A DNA stretch of 64,000 bases. Source: Diphasiastrum complanatum (lineage: Eukaryota > Streptophyta > Lycopodiopsida > Lycopodiales > Lycopodiaceae). Of the stretch, positions 1 to 11,893 are shown piece after piece. The notes under the pieces were generated by a model, which was not told where the DNA came from, did no database searches, and worked only from the letters and a program-made list of their open reading frames with translations. Both the position numbers and the translations under genes were made by a program. How positions within the stretch are numbered: position 1 is the first letter of the stretch; every line of letters begins with the position of its first letter. Where the stretch lies: positions 60,617,467 through 60,681,466 of the forward strand of contig CM055097.1 of NCBI GenBank assembly GCA_029204225.1, written 5' to 3'.

Positions 1-1123
1 GTTGATATTTCAAAGCTAATTCATTCTTGGTTTTGGAATAGTGATTAATTTTTCTATTCTGTAAATTTTCTAACCATTAAACTTTCTGAATACACACCAG
101 CCCATGTGTACAGATTTAGACAAAAAATTATCCTGAGCAATCTAGCGAGGGTAAGGCTTCAGCCACCCCCTGTTGATGACGGTGTTTCAGATGGTGTTAT
201 TATACTAAATAAATATGAGAAAAATATAGATAGCACAGAACAGATTTAGATTGAAATGTATAGAATTGATAGAAAAATATACATATATATATCAAATGCA
301 GCTCCATTTTATTGAATTTGAGAGCCCAAAATACATCTACTAATGCCCAACTTGGGCTTTCATTTATTAAATGAAAGAGTCTATACATAGATTTTTACTG
401 AACTTTATTTGAAGCTATTGTTCTTCCACAATGGTAATTGTTGTAAGTAGATCTTTGCAACACGTTACCAGGTCTTGTCTTTTTTGTGTTCGTGACAAGA
501 CAAATATTAGCAAACGTGCCATTGCAAATTATGTCATTTTCCTTTAGTTTGTACTATTTTGAAATGGCAATAAACATAGAGTACTAACGACTCTTCCGTT
601 GATGATGAATTCGAAATAAGTCGATAGATTGGTTTGTGATAGCATGATCTCTGCTCTGATAAAATCAAGCATCCAATGCTCTTCCACCTCAACCATAGTC
701 AAAAATTCTCCATTGTGTATGATGCTTATCTCCTTTCAGTCTGTGTAACCATTTAGTTCAAAGTCTTGATTTAGTTGTAGCCATGTACTATCAATTTTCT
801 TGTATCTCTGATAGCTAAATGTGAGACTGAACATTTTTTTTTCGATATGATAATGGAAGATCATTGACGACTTTTTTAACCTGCATTCTATATTATTATT
901 TGTTTTACTATCCCAGCCTTGATCCATGAGATCTGACAAGGTCTCATCTGATAAATCCTTGAAAACAAATAAAGTTGATGTCCTTCGAACACTTGCACTT
1001 GAGAAAAAGCCAACAAATATATGCAATGAGATTTAACCAGCTTAGGTGAACAATTTTTGAACCCATACTTATCTTCATGGCATTTCTAACATCAATGAGT
1101 AGAGTAAGGAGTACATGAATTCA
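1..1123. other. unassigned AT-rich DNA
   Basis: No gene or repeat is recognised here. A 96-codon frame on the minus strand (736-1026) has no motif I know, and its frame is closed by stops on both sides. It could be decayed coding DNA. The right edge is where the truncated LTR of the next element starts. Confidence 0.4.
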
Positions 1124-1500
1124 TGTGATGGGGCACATGAGACCTAGCAAGATCAAGATCCCAATGCTCACATTCTGGCAAAGGAGGAAGAGGAGATGGA
1201 GCTCCTAGATCCCTCAATTGCAAATGAGCCAAAAGATTCCAAAAGTGATGTCTCTTGCCTACTTATAGACCAGTCCCCTAACTTGACTAAACATAACTAC
1301 CTTAATGATAGTTAGCCCTTGTTAAGTCTTATTAAATGTATTTGGGCCCTTGTTGGCCTATTATCCTTATTAATTACCTTGGAGGGCCTAAAGAGAGAAC
1401 CACCTTATTCTATAGGCTAATAGCTCCTTTTGGGCCTACAAAGCTTACAATAAATATTCTAATGCATTGATAAGCATTGATGTACTAGTAGTATATGACA
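1124..1500 (-). repeat. 3' LTR of gag-only element, truncated
   Basis: Read on the minus strand it starts TGTCATATACTACTAG at 1500. It matches the inner 372 bp of the LTR at 4764-5409 closely by eye, from TGTGATGGGGCACATGAGAC on the plus strand to the TGACA end. The remaining part of the LTR is missing beyond 1124. Confidence 0.8.
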
Positions 1501-1512
1501 CTCCCCCTACTT
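1501..1512 (-). promoter_or_regulatory. polypurine tract of gag-only element
   Basis: The minus strand reads AAGTAGGGGGAG directly before the LTR start TGTCATAT. This is the expected place and composition for the plus-strand primer in LTR elements, and it fixes the orientation of the element. Confidence 0.7.
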
Positions 1513-3175
1513 AAACATTTTTGTCCACAAAAATGAAGATGCTCATTCAATGGATTTCAATGCTCCATTTAAGTAGTCTTGAAGACAATGTCATGTCCAG
1601 CAACTTCCTCCATAGTTGTAGATCCAAGGCTGTTTGAATAAAATCTATCTGATAGCTTTAATCTGCAACTTGATCTATAGTTGTAGATCCAAGACTATTT
1701 GAATAAAATCCATCTGATAGCTTTAGCCTGCAACTTGTGTTTCCATTGAGGAGAAAAGATGGCCGTGGAAGAGGTTGATGAAACACCATATTGCATTTTT
1801 TGACAACCAAATTGCAATATCTTCTTTTGTCTGTTTCTTCGTCATGATGACGAATTGGATGATCTATCCAATTCCTTTAGGATCATATTTTAGCATTGCA
1901 TCCAGTTGTGCTGGCCTAAAGATTTTGTCATATTGTTGGATGGTCACTTTGTTGTTCAATCCAAACTCTTCGATGATAACCATTAATCTTGAATTTGAAT
2001 TGTTAAGATCCCATATGGAAGAAATATCATCAGGATCATGATCTAATATAGATCTCAATGAAATTGGACTGATCAACTTCGAAGATGACAAATGATATTC
2101 AAAGTGAATATTTATTTTCAACAAGATAGAGTGATTGAGGTATGGGAAAAAAGTGACGATATCTCTTTCACTCATAGTCTCTATGAAAAATCTTTCGTAG
2201 ATTACATCATCATATTTGAAAATATTAATATCTCCAATATTTTGAACCACAAATTGAAAATCATGATATTAATGAATTTTGGATTGTTTATCCCATCTCA
2301 TAGCTAGGACAATTTCCAGCTTGTATATTACAAATCTCATCACATTCCATTGTGCACTCTAGATACTAAATGTGAAACATTCATATAGCACAAGATGTCC
2401 TGAAACAAGTATTATGGTTGAATGTGATGCATCAGTCCATGTGACTTCAAGGAAAACGAGGTCCTTGAGTGATTTGCCTCAATGACAACTTCATTGTCTG
2501 AACTGGCCTTTGTACTGCTCAATTGAAGATCAATATTGAAAACAAAAATATTGTCCTCATAATCCTCCGCATCGTTCATTATCCTCAATTGATTTTTGGT
2601 GTTCTTGCATTGACATTGTGTTCACATTTTGGATTTCCTTGCTTGATTTAAATTGGGAATTACATTTACGTTGTCGATCCTATGCACATCCATAGCACTG
2701 CATAAATGTTGATTGGCCATCTCTAAGACTTATGAATTCAATGGGAAATCAAGAGTTGTTGATGAAGTTGGTTGATCTATTTGTGAACTGGCTTTCCCAT
2801 TGTTGATAGTTGCACTTCTTCATCATGTTGCACTTCCGATTTATTCATTGATAATGTTTATGAAGAATTATCTTTATCATCGTTTCATACTTCCAATTCA
2901 TCCTCTGATGATGTTGACGATGATTCACCACAATAATTTGGCCTACCATTTTTTTGGATTCCTAGATTAACAGTTTCTCCCAAGTGAACCTTAGGCGCTT
3001 TGTCCTAATCCTTTAGCTTTTGAAACTACCCTATCATTTTGTTGATATGTAATATCCCGCCTATCTCCAAAGTGCGATCTCCAAAGTGCGCTCTATTGGT
3101 GTGAAGTATTCTGTCGCAGCTTCACATTGACCCTTGTTCAGTTCATATTCTATAGTGTGAGCATGTGATCTTATA

Positions 3176-3849
3176 TCAAATTAATGACATTATCCAAGTC
3201 TTCTGATATATATCCTTAGATAAACAAGCTCTTATCTCAGGCTTCAAGCCTAAAATAAAGTACATTGTATTAAAATTTTTCACTGAATAACCATATATGT
3301 TCATTATCTGATTGAAGTCATTGAAATAGCTCTCCACAGTAGACGTCTGTTGGGTAGAATGCCATACTTGGCCATTTGTACATTCAAACTCTTCGATGCA
3401 CTTTTGTACAAAGGTTGGCCATTTATCACTGGTAACATGAGGTTCTTCACACTGCATCCAATATCGCCACCAAATTTTTGTAGATCCATCAAGGTCTGTC
3501 CCTGCAGATTGAATCTTGTCATGGTCACTGCTTGGATGTGATTGAAAATACGTGTGAAAGTTGTCCAACCATACTCTGACATCCATATGAGTAATTCTAC
3601 CATCAAATTTGTGAATTGTTGTTTCCACCATAGGCTGGGAAGATTGGTCCATATGAGGATATTGGTAATGATGATGTTCTGATTGAAGTGAATTCAGCTC
3701 CTCAATGTCACTGTCACTGTTATAAGCACCACCACCTGGATTATCATAACTGCTTTGGTAAACTTGTTGATCATCATAATCATCAAAATGTTTTTCATTA
3801 TTTTTTAGATAGTCTAAAGCGCTCGAAATTGATATTGGAGAAGAAATTG
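3176..3849 (-). pseudogene. gag-like ORF, Retrotrans_gag type, partial
   Basis: The frame from the first Met (3652) encodes 158 residues. It contains FDGR...WLDNFHTYF, WWRYW, FNDFNQIMNIYG and FILGLKPEIRACL, spaced as in the capsid-like Retrotrans_gag domain of Ty3/gypsy elements. The open frame runs on upstream of that Met to the poly(A)-rich tract near 3849, through an acidic stretch with no other Met, so the true N-terminus is uncertain. It ends soon after the LKPEIR motif, with no zinc knuckle. A related gag lies at 24585-24960. The role would be particle assembly. I infer it is non-functional or acts only in a non-autonomous element. Confidence 0.65.
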
Positions 3850-3878
3850 TTTTTTTTTTTTTTTTTTTTTTTTTTCCG
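3849..3878. repeat. poly(T) tract
   Basis: A long uninterrupted T run lies just upstream of the gag-like frame (poly(A) on the coding strand). It could be a simple repeat or a sequencing-prone tract. Confidence 0.8.
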
Positions 3879-4746
3879 GGATGTCGGTTTCAAGTGCAAA
3901 TAGGATAGCCGAACTTTTTAAATAGTCCAACTGCGCTCAAAAGCGATATTGCAAAAAAAAAAAATTCAAAAGAATGACTTAAAAAGACTTACGGGCCTTT
4001 CTAAATGAAGAAACTAAAAAACATTTGCAACAAAAAATGAACTTCAAAATTGAAATTTGAAGTGCTTCTCTCTCACCAAGAAATACAAAGGAAAATTTCC
4101 AGAATTCTAGCAAATTTGACCCAGCTTCACTAATTTGATTATAATTCTCTTTATTTTGATCCAAATCACAAAGACTCAGTACCTCTACAAAGCTAAGAAC
4201 AAGCTTTATCAGGCTATAAAATCAGATCAATAATTGAGTTGATTTGATAGTCAAATTTACAACAGAACAGGTCTGAAAATTTTGAAGAAAGAAAATTAGT
4301 AAAACTAGAGCTAGAAATCAAGATTTGTCATAACTTTTTGAATACTAATTCAAATGACCTGCCATATGGAACAAATTAAAGCTAAGACAATGATCTAAAA
4401 GCATATGTAAAGAAACTAGGATGAAAGACTGAAATCGAATCTAAAAAATTCAAACAAATTGAAAACCAATTTGTAATCACCTATTTTGATAGCTTTTGGT
4501 AAAATTGCAATAATTGTTGCATCCCTTACCCAAATTGCTTGAAAATTGGTGAAAATGAAAGCTAAAACAAAGCTCTAAAAGTATATGAATAAAATTAGAA
4601 ATAACAAACAAAATTATATGCTAAAAATGAGTGTGAACAGACCTGAAAATTCAAAAGTTAGAAATTAGCAAAAAAAAAGCTACAAAAGCAATAAATTCTT
4701 CAAATGAAATGAGATTCATGTTGAATCAAATAATTATTGGATCTTC

Positions 4747-4759
4747 AGCTCTAATACCA
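4747..4759 (-). promoter_or_regulatory. tRNA-iMet-like primer binding site
   Basis: The minus strand reads TGGTATTAGAGCT, one base away from the canonical TGGTATCAGAGC. It lies 4 bp inside the LTR end at 4764, as expected for minus-strand DNA priming. Confidence 0.75.
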
Positions 4760-4763
4760 CAAA

Positions 4764-4965
4764 TGTTATGTGCCATACCTTTCAATAAGCCAAGCAAGCT
4801 ATATAACAAGGAGGCAACCACCACACCTATGTTGAAGAGAACCAAAGAGGAGCAATAACAACTAATGTCATGTGCCATACCTCTCAATCCAAGCCAAGCA
4901 AGCTAGAACAAGGAGGCAACCACCACACCTATGTTGAAGAAAACCAAAGATGAAGAATAATCACA
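4764..4965. repeat. tandem duplication of LTR end (2 x ~101 bp)
   Basis: Copy 1 (4764-4865) and copy 2 (4866-4965) share GTGCCATACC, CCAAGCAAGCTA, CAAGGAGGCAACCACCACAC and CTATGTTGAAGA in the same order. Both begin with a TGT(T/C)ATGTGCC LTR-type end. The duplication therefore includes the LTR terminus itself. Confidence 0.85.
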
Positions 4966-5409
4966 AGCTACCACAAAGCTCATATCAAAGTGCAACCCAA
5001 AAAGAGATGGATTTCATAATGGAGGGTGAGAAATTTATGTGATGGGGCACATGAGACCTAGCAAGATCAAGATACCAAGGCTCACATTCACAAAGGAGGA
5101 GGAGGAGATGGAGCTCCTAGTTCTTCAATTGCAAATGAGCCAAAAGATTCCAAAAGTGATGTCTCTTGTCTGCTTATATACAAGTCCCTAACTTAACTAA
5201 ACATAACTATCTTAAAGATAGTTAGCCCTTGTTAAGTCTTATTAAATGTATTTGGGTCCTTGTTGGCCTATGATCCTTATTAATAAACTTGGAGGGCCTG
5301 AAGAGGGAACCACCTTGTTCTATAGGTTAAAGCTCCTTTTGGGCCTACAAAGCTTACAATGGATATTCCAATGCATTGATAAGCGTTGATGTACTAGTAG
5401 TACATGACA
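4764..5409 (-). repeat. 5' LTR of gag-only element
   Basis: The plus-strand ends TGTTATGT and ACATGACA are near-perfect inverted repeats in the TG...CA format. The inner part matches 1124-1500. The left 200 bp is a tandem duplication of the LTR end, so this LTR is longer than the original. Confidence 0.75.
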
Positions 5410-6919
5410 CTCTGAAAACTAGGCAATGGAATTGCTTCATGAGTTAGTGTGGAATCAACATTGTGGTAATTCGTCTTGGCTGGGTTGTGGTGTAAATCTT
5501 GCAACTATTATGACAACCCTTTTCTTGGCATTCTTGGCAGTCCAAGAATCAAGAAATGTGTGTTTCTTGACTCTTGGGTTCTCCAAAATGCTGCCTAGTT
5601 TAGTTTCTTGCTTTGTTTCTTGCATTTAGAATGTATGTGTTAGCTTACTTTAGTTTGTAAGGACCTGTTTCATTTCATTTTTGCAGTTAGTAGAAGTAGG
5701 CTTCATTGATGTTCAACTGCACTATACATTGATTTCTTGGTTGAATGCTTTGGTTACATGTTGGTTTGATTGCATGTGATACGGTTCAAGAGATACCTCC
5801 CTGGATTGTCCTATGACAGGCATGATATATTACTACAACGATGATTTCAGATCTTGCTGCCTTATCTGGACTTTGAGCAAGAATGTTAACATTCAAAAAA
5901 ATGCCTAAACGTGCCTGGTGACAGGCAGAAAACATTTCTGTAACTAGATAGACAGAAAAGAACTAGTAAATAGATTTTCCAGACAAAGAATCTGTAAACA
6001 GTGGCACCCATTGCCGCTTGACCACATCCACATCTTTATTACATTCTTGCTACAACGTTCTTTTCCACCAGATCCATACAAACCATTCTGCCTATCTAGA
6101 TCTGCCATTATGTAAGGCTGCAACCTTTTGTTTGTCTATTCTTCAACAATATGTTTCGATTCTCTATTACCCCTCATAAAGAACATACTGTAAGACAGCT
6201 ATATTCAGTATAACTATGTGTAAAGTAGCACTCAAACAGAGCCTCACGACCTCATGCCAGACTCGGCCTTTCAATTCATCAAGACAAAACAACACAATAA
6301 AAAATCAACTCACTATAGATCCTACTGTCCACCACTTCACCCCCACAGATATCCCTCTTCTGATCCTACTGTTCACCTACCTACACGCAACCATCTGCAT
6401 CAAAACACTCACTCCTCCATCACACTGACTCCTTCTTCTCTTCTGACCAAGCCGAGTCATCCATTCCTCCACCTGCATTCCCCCGATAACACCATCTTGA
6501 TAGAGCAGAATAGCCAACAAAACTCATTCTCTCTTCCTCTGACCAAACCGAGTAGCAAGCAACTTCCCCTTCCCATTCCCCACCACGCTACCTGCACACA
6601 CCTCCAGACCTCCATGCCACCTGCAAACGACCACACGTACCTCCTTTCTCTGTCAGTCCCATATCTCCCACATCTGCAAATGACATCCAACATCCAGCCA
6701 ACACCTCCATATCCTACAACCGACCTCCAGATGCCCTCCACACACCTTCCGTGCCTTCTTCACACTTTCAGCAGCATCTAACAAACCCACCCAACATCCA
6801 TGCTCTTCCTTTGACAGTTGTAGCACAGTCATCCCAAAGGAAGCCAGGAACCACGACTTAGCTTGCCAGCTTTGAAGTTCCGTACCCACTTGAATACAAG
6901 CATCCAACTCGCCAACAGC

Positions 6920-7180
6920 AATCAGACTTAACCAACTTGAAGTTTCGAAACCAACATTGAGATCCAACTTGGTGCCATGCCAAACTGGGAGTCCCAATGT
7001 GGGTGACTTCTCTCAAGCAAGCCGCCCGACATACATCAAACTTAACTAACTTGAAGCTTCGTTAGAAACGAGTACCATCCATTCTAAACAAGTCGTCTGA
7101 CTTACATCAGACTTAACCAACTCAAAGCTTTGTCACGAGCGCTGGAAGCCAACCTAATGCCACGCTAGACTGGATAGCCA
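6920..7180. repeat. imperfect repeats, three copies
   Basis: Three diverged copies of a unit containing CAGACTTAACCAACT and GAAG(T/C)TTCG start near 6920, 7033 and 7104. The spacing is irregular. No function can be assigned. Confidence 0.5.
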
Positions 7181-7329
7181 TAAATAGGTAACTGCCACCC
7201 AAGCAAGCCATCCAACTCAGCCGACAGGTTAGAACCCGTTTCCCAAGAGCTTAACTCATTCACGTTCATGCAAGGAACACTTAGAACCACAAGTCACGAC
7301 ATATAAGAAGACAACCAGTTCGTGGAACA

Positions 7330-7400
7330 AATGGTCCCAACAACATATTGTTGGCGTCCCGGACGGAATGGTCCCGATGATATATCGCTGGCGTCCTAGA
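7330..7400. repeat. tandem repeat, 2 x ~37 bp
   Basis: AATGGTCCC begins at 7330 and 7367. Each copy continues into an ATAT-centred inverted motif and GGCGTCC. The first copy contains the palindrome CAACATATTGTTG. Confidence 0.65.
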
Positions 7401-7578
7401 ATACGAAAAGCGCCAGATCAAAAGATTTGAAATGGCCTTACCACTAGCACTTTTATTGAACACTGAAACCCAGAAGGTAATCAGAGTCAGTTTGAGAAAA
7501 ATCCGACTTGATTAATAAATCTGAGAATGTTACATTTCAAGTGTGTTTTTGACCCTAGTCTCCGATGACGAAACAAAA

Positions 7579-8268
7579 TGTTTCTATTACCAAAGCCTTG
7601 CTATCTTTCAGCCCTCTGCTTGAAAAAAATGTTCGCAAACGTGAAAGTCAAAAGACACAAACCAGAAATGTTCTCGAACACCTTGACGAAAAAGACACGA
7701 ACGAGAAAAATTCGCGAAAGAGAATTTTTCACGGTATAGGGGAGAAAGTCAAACGACGCGAAAGTCAAACGATGCGACACAAAAATCGTCGTGACACCTT
7801 TTTTGCCCTCATGCTCCAAAAAAGATCAAAAAGATCATGCAAGTACCTAGAAGTACAGATATCTGATCTGATAGCATGACATTAGCAGAAACACTCTAGG
7901 TCATGGCTAGTCTGCCACTCTTGTAATTCATGACTAGTTGTAGATGATTAATCACTCTAATCTAGTGGTTACACGACGTGACTATATACTTTCTGGATGA
8001 TACTTGATACAATACACATGAAGTAGTCTAATGCTAGTAAGCAAGAAGACGAAAATACAGAACAAAAGTCTGCTTGTGTGCGAGACAAGTTTCTGCAAGT
8101 AGGATCCACAGAGATCCAACAAGTCCGCTAGTAAGCGAGACATTACTCGTGAGAAGACTGTATTTTCTCTCAAGCCAATGCACTACGTGGGTTTGCATGC
8201 AGTGCTTGAAGAATTGGAAGAATCAATAGATGATTTTGTAGCCGTTGAGCACATGTATCACTCTTATC
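7579..8268 (+). repeat. 5' LTR of element B, left part
   Basis: 7579-8064 matches 21293-21773 closely along its length (TTCTATTACCAAA, GCTTTCAGCCCTCTGC, CTTTCTGGATGATACTTGAT and CAAGAAGACGAAAATA are shared). The LTR continues past 8064 to the insertion point of element A and resumes at 14908. Confidence 0.7.
8264..8268. repeat. target site duplication of element A, left copy
   Basis: TTATC directly precedes the LTR start TGTGAAAG at 8269. The same five bases follow the 3' LTR at 14903-14907. Confidence 0.9.
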
Positions 8269-8918
8269 TGTGAAAGATTCAACTAGTTCCATCACATTTT
8301 GCAATATTTTCATATTTGGCATATTGAGGCCAAAACTTGTTTTAGACTTAGAGGTTGACTTTTCAAAGTTCATTAGTCTAAATTTCATTTGAATAAACAC
8401 TTTTTGAAAGTGTGGGAAAGATAGAATGCGAGTTTGAGTAGATTCAATTCAAATAAGTTGGGTACATTGAATCTAGACCCAAAATTGGTAGGGTTAGCAT
8501 TTTGGTGGGAAAGCCAAGTGGCCAAATAGGGTTTGGACCTGTTATAAAAGGATGTAACTCGTGGAGAGAGTGATCTTCTCTCTTCTCTATCTCATTTCAT
8601 GCTTATACATGGTTCTCTTGGGTTCTACTATCCATTGGTGCACTATCTTGGTGATTGCTTGCAATTCTATGTGTAGAATGATCTATATTTGTTATTTTTG
8701 GATCCACACGTGTGAAATATAGTAGCTTGCTGGTTTTGTTCGGAAAGCAACAGTACATAATCATTTTATTCAAGTTTGATCAAGTTCGATTAGTGTTTGC
8801 ATCTCAAATTGTGTGTAGATGCTGATTTTTCTACATTGGTGAAATTGGTAGTGTATTTCTCTTTCTAACCAAAGATCATTCAATTAGATTGGATCTTAAG
8901 GATCTGAAATCTTTCACA
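8269..8918 (+). repeat. 5' LTR of element A
   Basis: It begins TGTGAAAGATT and ends AATCTTTCACA, an 11-bp perfect terminal inverted repeat. Length is 650 bp. A TATA-type promoter lies at 8543-8550 and a CACACGTGTG palindrome at 8705-8714. Confidence 0.93.
8543..8550 (+). promoter_or_regulatory. TATA box in LTR of element A
   Basis: TATAAAAG lies about 275 bp into the LTR, the usual place for the U3 promoter. The same sequence occurs in the other copies of this LTR family, for example 40437-40444. Confidence 0.65.
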
Positions 8919-8930
8919 TGTTATCAGAGC
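8919..8930 (+). promoter_or_regulatory. primer binding site of element A
   Basis: TGTTATCAGAGC follows the LTR directly. It differs by one base from the iMet site TGGTATCAGAGC seen at the same place in the sister element G. Confidence 0.85.
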
Positions 8931-9519
8931 TTGTGTTTCAGGTTATGAAGGAGGAAATCAGATCTATCAATGATTTGGTGAAGATATCAAGTCTACAGCA
9001 TGCTAGAGAAGGTTTTTTTACTAAAATTGGATTTTTTGCTTTTGTAGATTGGATCTTTTGTAGATCAAAACACTAAATAGGTCAATATACTTGTTCAATT
9101 CCATTTTTTGAATTCACATGCTGGATTTGGCCGATTTTTAGATCATTGGTTCAGCCTAAGTCGTGGCTTATAGATTGCATATCAAATTTTCAGCATTTGC
9201 ATGTAGATTTGGAATAGTCAATTTTTTGTGATTTTGCCAAAACCCTAATTTTGATTGGATCTCTAGATAGTGAGGTTGTTGGACTTCATTTAAGTGTGTT
9301 TCAATCTTAGGAAGTGGCAAAAGTCATTAGATTGAGGATAGTTCATAGGTTGATCAAGATTCCATGATTCTATGTGTTGATTTGCTTGGATAAGTGCTAG
9401 AAGAGAATTTGTGAGATAGTTTCAAATCTTGGTGATTTCTTTTGAAAGCATTTGTTGTTGTTCAAAGGAGTGCTTTGTGCATTGAAGCAGGTTGAAAGAG
9501 AAGATCAGGTCATTGCTAC

Positions 9520-10290
9520 ATGGCAACCTCAATTGGAGTCATGTTGGAAGCCAATGATAGGCTTACCTCAAGTAACTATTCATTATAGAAAGTGAGGATG
9601 GAGTCACTTCTTGAGATGAATGATGTTTTGGATATTGTTGTAGGTTTGGAGGAGATACCAGCAACACAACAAGATCGATTGAGGTATGACAAGAGGGCCA
9701 AGAAGGCTCTACACATGATAAAGATGAATGTTACCAATGAACTTCTCAAGAAAGTTGGTAAGTGCACATCATCTTTGGAAGCTTGGAATTCATTGAAGAA
9801 GCTTTATGAATCCAAGTCTACTTCTAGAGTGTTGACTCTAAGAAGGCAAATCTTTTCTTGTTTGCAAAAGAATGAAGAAAGTCCAAGTACTTTTGTTTTG
9901 AGAATGAAAGCATTGAATGATGAGTTAGCTTGCATAGATGAAAGCATTAAGGAAGGAGAGCTTATTCAAGTGATTCTTAATGGCTTGTTGGATGCTCATG
10001 CTAACATTGTTCAAAGTATTGCTATTCAAAAGACTTTGCCAAGTTTGATGGATCTTCAAGAGACCTTGATCAATGAGGAATATAGGCTTCAAGCAAGAGG
10101 TGGATCTACATCGACACTTCAAGAGGATGCTATGTTCACAAAGGGCAAATTCAAGGGCAAAACCAAAAGCAAGTGGTCTAAAGGGCAGAGTGCTACAAGA
10201 AGAAGAGAGATCAAGGAGACAAGCAAGGTAATCTTACTCTTGATGAGGATGGTTTGGATGTGCAAGATGCAAATGATGATGCTTTTGTGA
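9520..10290 (+). pseudogene. copia gag of element A, broken
   Basis: The start is ATG at 9520 (MATSIGVMLEAND), the same start as in G. Trp 23 is changed to a TAG stop at 9586-9588. The rest reads as a UBN2-type copia gag (LKKLYESKSTSRV, ALNDELACIDESI, VILNGL). About 110 bp found in G are missing near 10188, between repeats of AGTG. This removes the CCHC zinc knuckle and shifts the frame, so the last ~40 residues are out of frame. Confidence 0.88.
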
Positions 10291-10916
10291 TGTCTTCATG
10301 TATGCTTGCTAATGATGGAGATCTAGATCCTTGGTGGATTGATAGTGGAGCAAGTTCACACATGACCTTTCACAAAGAGTACTTCACTTCTTTGTTGGCA
10401 TATGGAGATGACAAGAGGGTGATCTACACGGCCAATGATGGTGAGTGTGCAATCAAAGGGATTGGCACAATTCCTATTTCTCTCTCTACAAATAGGAATG
10501 TTCATTTGGAGGATGTCTTGTTTATTCCATCTATTACCAAGAATTTGCTTAGTGTGAGTCAAATGCTAAGTAAGGGCCTCAAGGTGGAGTTTGATGGAGA
10601 TGCTTGTTTGATCAAAATGAAGGATGTCTTGATTGGAAAAGGTAAAAGGCAAGGGAAGTTGTTCAAACTTGATGCTTGTGTTATTGCTAACCAAGTTGGA
10701 TGTGTTGCAAGGGAGCAAATTTCTATTCAAGAGGTTTGGCACAAAAGGATGGGACACCTCAACTTCAACTCATTGGACGTAATGGCAAGGAAGAAGGTTG
10801 TGATTGGTCTTCCAAGTTCCTTAAGTAATGACAAGCATGTTTGTGAGTCTTGTGCTTTGTCTAAGTCACTTGATCTATTTCTAGATCTACAAAGCCTTTT
10901 CAACTTGTACATTTAG
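10254..10916 (+). pseudogene. copia protease and GAG-pre-integrase region of element A
   Basis: The protease active site WWIDSGASSHMT is intact. It is followed by a typical NLLSVSQMLSKG block and the integrase zinc-binding part (VWHKRMGHLN ... CESCALSKS). After that the frame is wrong: a frameshift near 10866-10890 leads to a TAG stop at 10914. The identical frameshift occurs in element G. Confidence 0.88.
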
Positions 10917-11839
10917 ATATTCATGGATCTACTACAATTAGCAATAGTGGAGCTAAGATGTATGTAACATTCATTGATGATTTTAGTAGATTTGTTTGGA
11001 TCTATCTACTAAAGAGCAAGGATGAAGTGTATGATGTCTTTGTCAAGTTCAAGAATGCAAGGGAGAACCAATTCTCCACAAAGATCAAGTGCTTGAGAGG
11101 TGACAATGGTGGTGAGTACATATCTAACAAGTTCAAGGCCTTTTGTGATGAGAATGGGATCAAGAGGGAGTATACAACATAAAGGACCCCACAACAAAAT
11201 GGAGTGGCTGAAAGGAAGAATAGAACTTTATGTGAAAGCACTAAAGCTATGAGGTTAAGTGCTAATCTTGACAAACCATTTTGGGATCAAGCTTTGTTGT
11301 GTGCCAATTTCTTGTGCAATAGGTGGCCGAGTGCTATTTTGGATGGAAGGACACCTTTTGAGATGCTATTCAAGAGGAGGCCGAGTGTCAACTTTCTAAG
11401 AACCTTTGGATGCACATGCTATGTCAACATTACTCTTGATGATAGGACCAAGGAGGATCCATCTTCAAGAAGAGGTATTTTTGTTGGATATAGTGAGGTG
11501 AGTAAAGCCTACAAGGTTTACATTCCTTCTACTAACAAAGTGATTGTTGGTAGAGATGTCATTTTTTATGAGGGAAACATTCCAAAGGTGTCTTCAAGCA
11601 TGATTGATGGTAAAGTAGATGGATCTAACATTCTTGATGTGGATGAGAAGGATCCTACTTTGGATGGTGGTGATGATGGACCTTCATCAAGTCAAAAGCC
11701 AAGGAGAACATCAAGAGAAAGACAAGTACCTTCAAGGCTCACATATGATCAAAAGGGTAAGCAAGTAGTTTCTGGAAATTATGTTGCTTTCCTAACCTCT
11801 TTGGATGATCCTACAAGTGTAGATCAAGCATGGAAATAA
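10917..11839 (+). pseudogene. copia integrase of element A, broken
   Basis: The core has FIDDFSRFVW, LRGDNGGEY and NGVAERKNRTLCE, so the catalytic acidic residues remain. A Ser codon is changed to TAA at about 11180. The C-terminal part continues through GYSEVSKAYKVY to DPTSVDQAWK, where a stop ends the frame. RT would have followed. Confidence 0.88.
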
Positions 11840-11893
11840 GAGGAGTGATCCAAGCAATGGATTTCGAGTATCGATCTCTTATGAAGAGTAGAA
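11840..11893 (+). pseudogene. stub of RT N-terminus in element A
   Basis: About 54 bp still align with the start of the RT region of G (GGAGTG.ATCCAAGCAATGGAT). Identity stops sharply near 11893, where the unrelated segment X begins. Confidence 0.7.

Larger units (their letters stand above)
1124..5409 (-). mobile_element. short gag-only LTR retroelement (minus strand)
   Basis: Two related LTR sequences (1124-1500 and 4764-5409) flank about 3.3 kb. On the minus strand the order is 5' LTR (4764-5409), tRNA-iMet-like primer site (4747-4759), a gag-like ORF (3176-3849), polypurine tract (1501-1512) and 3' LTR (1124-1500). No protease, integrase or RT is visible, so it must have moved with enzymes from another element. 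A 128-codon minus-strand frame at 1864-2250 lies downstream of gag and is not recognised. The 3' LTR is cut at its outer end (1124), so no target duplication can be read. The LTRs differ by scattered substitutions, which indicates an old insertion. Confidence 0.75.
5410..7578. other. non-coding stretch, C-rich on plus strand around 6250-7250
   Basis: No gene is supported. A frame at 6254-6781 is rich in Pro, Ser, Thr and His because the strand is C-rich, and it has no domain. Short repeats within it are listed separately. The right edge is the start of an LTR at about 7579. Confidence 0.5.

Noticed and set aside
1864-2250. 128-codon minus-strand frame in the gag-only element
   Set aside because: Considered as a second retroelement protein, but no motif and no conserved partner in the related remnant could be shown, so it is only mentioned inside the element.
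6254-6781. 175-codon Pro/Ser/His-rich frame
   Set aside because: It follows from a C-rich strand; overlapping frames on both strands are equally open, no domain is visible and there is no splice or start context.
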